From Ophiocordyceps camponoti-saundersi (nom. inval.) (taxonomy: Eukaryota; Ascomycota; Sordariomycetes; Hypocreales; Ophiocordycipitaceae), in NCBI GenBank assembly GCA_003339415.1, contig PDHQ01000050.1:62499-126498 (forward strand): a stretch of 64,000 nucleotides of DNA, in the 5' to 3' direction. The stretch's first letter is position 1. Each line of letters starts with the position of its first letter. A model generated the notes under the pieces. The model did not search any database and had not been told where the DNA came from. It worked only from the letters and a program-made list of their open reading frames with translations. Shown piece by piece: positions 59,060 to 64,000 of this stretch. Position numbers and translations under genes: made by a program.

Positions 59060-60457
59060 TTAAAACGTTCCACTCCCCTTCATCATGCCGATGACGTCGT
59101 CGGTATAGGCCCAAAGCAGAGAAGAATAGTCCGAGCACATGGAAGCGCCGGTATAAAAAGTTCCGCCCCGTCCCTGCATAGCATACAAGTCGCGATAGAA
59201 GCCATTGCGGATGTCGTCGTTGGAGACGGTCATGACCGAGGGCGCATGGTCGGTAAAGGCCACAATCTCTGGCTGGGAGAGAGAATAAATGGGCGCCATG
59301 CGACGGATATCCTCGACGATCAACTCCTTGGCCTTGTCGGGTGGAAAGTCCCGGTCGACTACCAGCTTGCTGATGTGATGGCCCACCACGCCCATCCACT
59401 GAAGCCGCCACTGGAAAGGCGGTAGGGGGAAGCCTCGACGCTGGGTCGGGTCCTGGTTGGCCACGTCGACGCCGTCCGGGATGCCCGTGTTGTTGATGAC
59501 GGCGGCGTAGTAGCCCCTCCAACGCCACTTTCCGAACAGGCTCCTCTCGGATTCCGTCAGGTCCAGGGGCGCCGTGTTGTCAGGCGTCAACGGCATGGTG
59601 ACGAGGAGCTTCTTCGCCCGTACGGTGACGGGCTTGCCGTCTTGGTCGACGACGACGATCGTCGTCATCCCGGCTTCCTCGTCGCGCGTCACCTTACTGG
59701 CCTTGGAGTGGAAGAGGATGTTGTCCTTGCCGATCAGCTCCTCCGCCTTACGATAGATTTCGTACATGCCCTTGATGGGCGTGACGTATCCCGAAATCAG
59801 GGCGGTAACCTGATTTGGTCCGAAATCCTGCAGCACGTACAGCAGGGGCGTCTCGAAGAGGTTGCCGACGGCCGAGGCGAAGGTGAAGACGAGGTCGAGC
59901 ACGGGCTGCGTCAGATTATACTTGTCGGCAAACTCGCCAAAAGGCCGGAGCAGCTCCTCCGGCACCGGATACGGGAGATGGGCGAAGAGCCCCTGGCGGA
60001 GATAGTCGAAGCGCGTGAGCTTGAGCTGGTACATCAGGATGGCAGGCAGCAGCTGCAGGAAGCTAGGTTCATGATGTTCCTGTTTCAAGCCCGTCTTGAA
60101 GTCGACATAGTCAGTCCGCAACGCGTCCGGCAGCAAAGGCTTATACTTGACGCCCAGCCGTTGCAGGTAACTGGTCGACCGATGGTCGTTGAAGACGCCC
60201 TCGACGCCGTAGTCGATGTAGCTGCCGTCCTTGAGATACCACGTCTCGGCGTGTCCTCCCAGCTGGTCCCTGGGCTCGACGATGACGACTTTGTAGCCCT
60301 CGTCTCTTAAACGCACTGCGGCGTAAGTCCCACTGCTGCCACCGCCGAGGATGCAGACATCACGGGTGATGATGGTCGGGCCCGCCTCGTCTCCTGATTC
60401 TGCCCCGACGGGCAAGGCGGCCACAAGGGCTAACAAGGCCGTCGCCAGCCGTCCCAT
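59060..60457 (-). CDS. Secreted FAD-dependent oxidoreductase (beta-cyclopiazonate dehydrogenase-like)
   Basis: Single exon, 465 residues. It has a signal peptide (MGRLATALLALVAALPVGA, about 1-19). An ADP-binding FAD motif follows: VCILGGGSSGTYAAVRLRDEGYKVVIVEPRDQLGGHAETW (about 34-73), with the GxGxxG-type loop and the acidic residue ending the second strand. The layout, with a YGVEGVFND segment, a later LLVTMPL strand and a C-terminal YTGASMCSDYSSLLWAYTDDVI flavin contact, is that of the fungal amine-oxidase-like group often annotated CpaO. The substrate is unknown. No other secondary-metabolite gene lies nearby, so a cyclopiazonic-acid role is not supported by context. Both neighbouring spacers lack partners. 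Confidence 0.82.
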   Translation of the reverse strand: MGRLATALLALVAALPVGAESGDEAGPTIITRDVCILGGGSSGTYAAVRLRDEGYKVVIVEPRDQLGGHAETWYLKDGSYIDYGVEGVFNDHRSTSYLQRLGVKYKPLLPDALRTDYVDFKTGLKQEHHEPSFLQLLPAILMYQLKLTRFDYLRQGLFAHLPYPVPEELLRPFGEFADKYNLTQPVLDLVFTFASAVGNLFETPLLYVLQDFGPNQVTALISGYVTPIKGMYEIYRKAEELIGKDNILFHSKASKVTRDEEAGMTTIVVVDQDGKPVTVRAKKLLVTMPLTPDNTAPLDLTESERSLFGKWRWRGYYAAVINNTGIPDGVDVANQDPTQRRGFPLPPFQWRLQWMGVVGHHISKLVVDRDFPPDKAKELIVEDIRRMAPIYSLSQPEIVAFTDHAPSVMTVSNDDIRNGFYRDLYAMQGRGGTFYTGASMCSDYSSLLWAYTDDVIGMMKGSGTF

Positions 60458-63400
60458 TGTTCAGCGAGTGTGTAGGTGTATGGGGAACGAAAGGTTACAA
60501 CACAATAAAAATGAGGAACGAAAGAGAAGAGGCGGTGGAAAGGCCCGTCCCCTCTTTCGTCTAAGTGTTTTCCACGCGGGAGGAGTGTATTTGGTTCTCC
60601 AGACGGGAGAGAGAGGGGGATAAACTAATGTCTTCATCCATTGGCAACATCTCCGCAGACCCAACCCTTTTGAGGCGTTTGTCTTTCGACAAAAAGAGGG
60701 TAAGAGGATACACTGGCTTGCCCAGCCAGGGCAGAGCATTGTCAGACCAGGGTCTTAGACGAATATGTCTCTGTGTGGCATGTCAGTGTGCTTGCAATAA
60801 TGTGCCCTGAACTGGAGAGTCATGTCGTTGCCAGGCTCTCGTGGCGCCGAAGAAACAACGGCAAACGCAATCGGCAATTGAAGATGTAAGAAGAAGCAGA
60901 AGAAGCATGTAGTAAGGGTGGAAGAGAAAGAAGAATAGTAGGGGGCAACGAGTGATGAAAGACGAAACCAAGACGCATATCAACAGAGCGCGTCAGTCGC
61001 GTCGTCGTCAGTCGACGTGACAGAGAGATGGGCCTGTCAGATTTCCATACATCAACTCAGATCCCTGTCCGATTCTGCCATCGTAGATGCTGTCAGTCAG
61101 CAGGAGCCTCGGCTGACATGATCTGAGAACGGAAGCGCGCAACGTCTCTTCCCGTCCGCACCGAGGGACCGAGGTGTGACCGCGTCCACCATGCAAGCCA
61201 CCTCGACGCCTCGGTTCCTCGGGCCAAGCCAGGGGGGGGGGGGGGAAAGGGGGATGCATGTTGATAGACACGTCATCCTTTTCTTCCCTCGCCCTCTGTA
61301 AGGAGAGAGGAGAGGGGGGGGGGGGGGAGAGAGATTGTGAGGAAAAGAGCTCACGATGATAATCCTAAGAAAGGGGGGAGAAGAAAATAGAAGCACAAAA
61401 TATGTAAATACTGAGAAATCCCCAAGAAATCTGATTACCTACTAGGTACCTATGTCTGCATAACAATGAACGGATAGTACATATGCACATCCTATAACCC
61501 GTATAGTAGGTAGGTACCTATGTATATCGGCAAGAAGCATGTGCTCGCTACCTACCGTTACTATCCTTGGGCGAACAAACCACTCCAGATAAAGTCAAAT
61601 GCAAGCCTTAATAGGCGAAACGGAGCCGACGTCGCAATCCATTGTACATGGTATGTATGTACATAAACACAGGGTCCTGCCTTGGCGCCGAACTCGGACT
61701 GAGCCGTTCGATAGATAGTCCGTACATACAACATACAGTAGGTAGTTAGAGGGCGGGAATTAGGAGGCTTATTCTTATAGTATTGGCGTCCAAGACGATT
61801 TTACGAGGATACAGTGGGCTGATAGCCTGATAGGGCGCCGCCCACCAAGGAATCAGAAAGAAACACACATGAAGGAACAAGGGGTAGGTTAGGCGATGAC
61901 GTGTTGGCATCCGATTTGTTGCTCCCTCTCAGCAGCTCCAAGCCTTGCAGTTGACATTGTATGTATGTATGTATCTGTATGTATGTATCTGTATGTATGT
62001 AGTTCTTCTTCCTCTTCCTCTTCCTTTCGACCCGTCGTTGCATGAAGGAAAGGACCCTTTGTGAAAGCCCGTCGGGGCTTTTGCTTTTGCTTTTTCTTCT
62101 CGTCTTTTTCTGCTTTTCGTCTTTTATATTATAAGGCCTTTTCTTTCTTCCTCTCTTTATTCTTATAACCCAGGTAGCTATGTTTATACTCTTACATATA
62201 CAGACGTACATGTGCATGTATCCGTATGCCTAGCATGTATCCGTATATATATATGCCTATATGTACATTATATGTGTGTATATATGTAGGGTTGTTCGTC
62301 TTCAAGACATGCAGGAACAAGGGTCCAAGAGTAGACAGGATAGTGAAAGACGATGGAGATATGAAAACGACGACGACGAAAGTTAGATCAACGGAGGGAA
62401 ACAAAGGTCCGCACCTACTATATGTTGTATGTATGTATGTACGTGTCCATCCCGCTTCTTGGCCCTCGACCTAGTGCTATGAGAAACTTAAAAAAAAAAC
62501 ATGTATGTATATATGTATGTATATATTCTTCCTCCTCTTCTAGCGGATCAAAGAACAGATTAAACGGAATAACTCTCTCACTTTCCCCCGCCTAAACAAC
62601 GACGATAAATCATAGCATCGTGATTCTAGATAATACCCTAGATTACTTCTTTCAACGATAGCTACGTCATTCTTACCTATTACACCTTATAAGCTCTTAC
62701 AAGAATGTGCATATATGGATACGTGCATACATATGTACATATGTATGTATATATCAACCTAGGTACCTACCTACCACAATGGCCACTACTTTAACATGTG
62801 ATTTAAGCCCGCAGCTAGGTAGGAAAGAAAAAGAAAGGAAAATAAGACGGATAACAAGAGAAGTCGACTGACCTCTTAGGTATACATATGAAAGACGTCG
62901 ATAAGAAGATCGACTCACCTCTTACAAAGAAATCGAACGACCTTTACATACTACATGCAAGAATCTCGGTAAGCTGAGCCTCTGACATGTGTATTCTAAG
63001 ACGGCAAAGAAAGAAATTCTGCCCGTATTCTCCCCTTCCCCCCCAAACTTCAAGTCAAAGCACAATCACTACCTATATACTATGCGGACCCGACTAAGAA
63101 AAAAAACCACACAACTGTAACGTACCCTTCTCTCCGGTTCCTACCTAGGTATCTATATGTGCATATTCACATATGCGTGTATGTAATCCGTTGTACAAAC
63201 ATACAGTACGTGCATAGCAAATCATTCCCCCCTTCCTCCATCTTCACATGCTAAAAGACGAAGTACAAACCTCACCTTTCCCCCCCCCACGAATGAAACA
63301 AAGCTTCAATCTCCCCCCCCCCCCCCCGTAGACTTTTTTAAACATACCTAGCAGCTACCACATAATCGAAATTTATCCAATTGTCCGTCGGGACTAGACT

Positions 63401-64000
63401 ACTCTCAGAGGTAGTCGTCATAGCTCCTCCCCCCACTCGCCTACAACGATATCTCCTCCTCCTCCTCCTCCTCCCACCCCTGTTTTAAAGAAAAGACTCT
63501 CCAAAAGTCACTTTTCACATGCTAAATCTGACAAAAAAACCAGAGAGACAACTCAGTCGCAAGGTGAAGCAAAAAAAAAAAAAGAATCCTCTTATCTCTG
63601 ACTTTCCCCCCCTCTTCTTCACCTAAATCTAGATAGATAGATACATACATTCATACAATCTTGTTTTTTTTTTCTCCTCGCCTTCCCGCTGGATTTGCAA
63701 ACGTCTATGCATCTGTATTTAGGTAGGTAGGTATTTGTGTGTGTAGGTATGTATACAGAGATGTCATCTGCGCTTAACATTTGGGATAAGAGAGAAAGAA
63801 GAAAAGAAAGAAAAACAAAAATCATCGTGCTGTTTGGGCCTCTCTTCCCTTCCCACCCACTCACTACCTACGTGACTGCATACATACATACATACATACA
63901 TACAGTACATACGCAATCCCCCCCCCCCCCCCCCCCCCCCCCCCCTCTCCCCCCCCCCCCCCCCCCCCAACACAACTAATCCTCACATCCTCCTTATCTA
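60458..64000. other. 3.5-kb terminal region without a recognised gene
   Basis: Contains the promoter of the oxidoreductase, G-rich runs near 61,232-61,245 and 61,314-61,326, many TATG/CATA runs (61,959-61,999, 62,427-62,443, 62,504-62,524, 63,884-63,903) and several CCTAGGTACC words. Open frames are tetranucleotide or homopolymer translations. I see nothing I can call a gene. Confidence 0.55.
63918..63968. repeat. Poly-C tract near the window end
   Basis: A C run interrupted once by TCT. Long C runs like this one also border the assembly gaps, so its length may be unreliable. Confidence 0.8.

Noticed and set aside
59060..60457. Cyclopiazonic-acid biosynthetic gene
   Set aside because: The oxidoreductase resembles the CpaO-like group, but no hybrid synthase or prenyltransferase lies nearby; the name reflects family only.
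63918..64000. Telomere or contig-end signal
   Set aside because: No TTAGGG repeats; only a poly-C run.

Overview
The window reads as a piece of a filamentous ascomycete nuclear genome, most likely Sordariomycetes and plausibly Hypocreales (genus not determinable). The evidence is short spliced introns (45-138 bp) with GT...AG ends, EDE1/SEC6/glutathione reductase/BCD1/DENN orthologues of fungal type, several small secreted proteins, many TACA/GTAT microsatellites, and a sharply bounded AT-rich block with the footprint of repeat-induced point mutation (RIP).

Positions 1 to about 21,640 are heterochromatin-like: CpA and TpG are almost absent, ATG is practically missing and no gene is intact. 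By matching LTRs and target-site duplications I resolve a three-layer nest of retrotransposons. The oldest is a Ty1/copia relic (1-4177, probably resuming at 21,316). A second copia element (4183-21310, 276-bp LTRs, TSD GATAT) lies inside it. A Ty3/gypsy element (6911-17075, 594-bp LTRs, TSD ACGCC) lies inside the second. All three are coded on the minus strand and all are dead.

From about 21.7 kb the sequence is normal-GC and rich in simple repeats. It holds an Ecl1-type lifespan regulator (23.4-23.8 kb) and then a gene-poor microsatellite stretch to 33.3 kb. Next come three secreted-protein genes (33.3-37.2 kb): an M43-like metalloprotease homologue lacking its catalytic glutamate, a small secreted protein resembling a shrunken sulfotransferase, and a cupredoxin with a glutamine axial-ligand position. 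A 203-bp direct duplication, a foldback MULE-like MITE with a 9-bp TSD, and a two-exon orphan gene follow.

From 41.2 to 55.1 kb lies a compact housekeeping block: glutathione reductase (redox; two possible starts giving mitochondrial and cytosolic forms), EDE1 (endocytosis), SEC6 (exocytosis), BCD1 (snoRNP assembly) and a DENN-domain protein (Rab regulation). EDE1, SEC6 and the DENN protein all serve vesicle traffic, but they are not an operon and their adjacency is not evidence of joint regulation. The last part has long CT/GA-rich and microsatellite spacers, an 8-cysteine secreted protein (58.5 kb), a secreted FAD oxidoreductase of the CpaO-like type (59-60.5 kb), and nothing recognisable to the window end. 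Two 10-N gaps (32,307 and 47,417) sit in homopolymer-rich, probably misassembled sequence.
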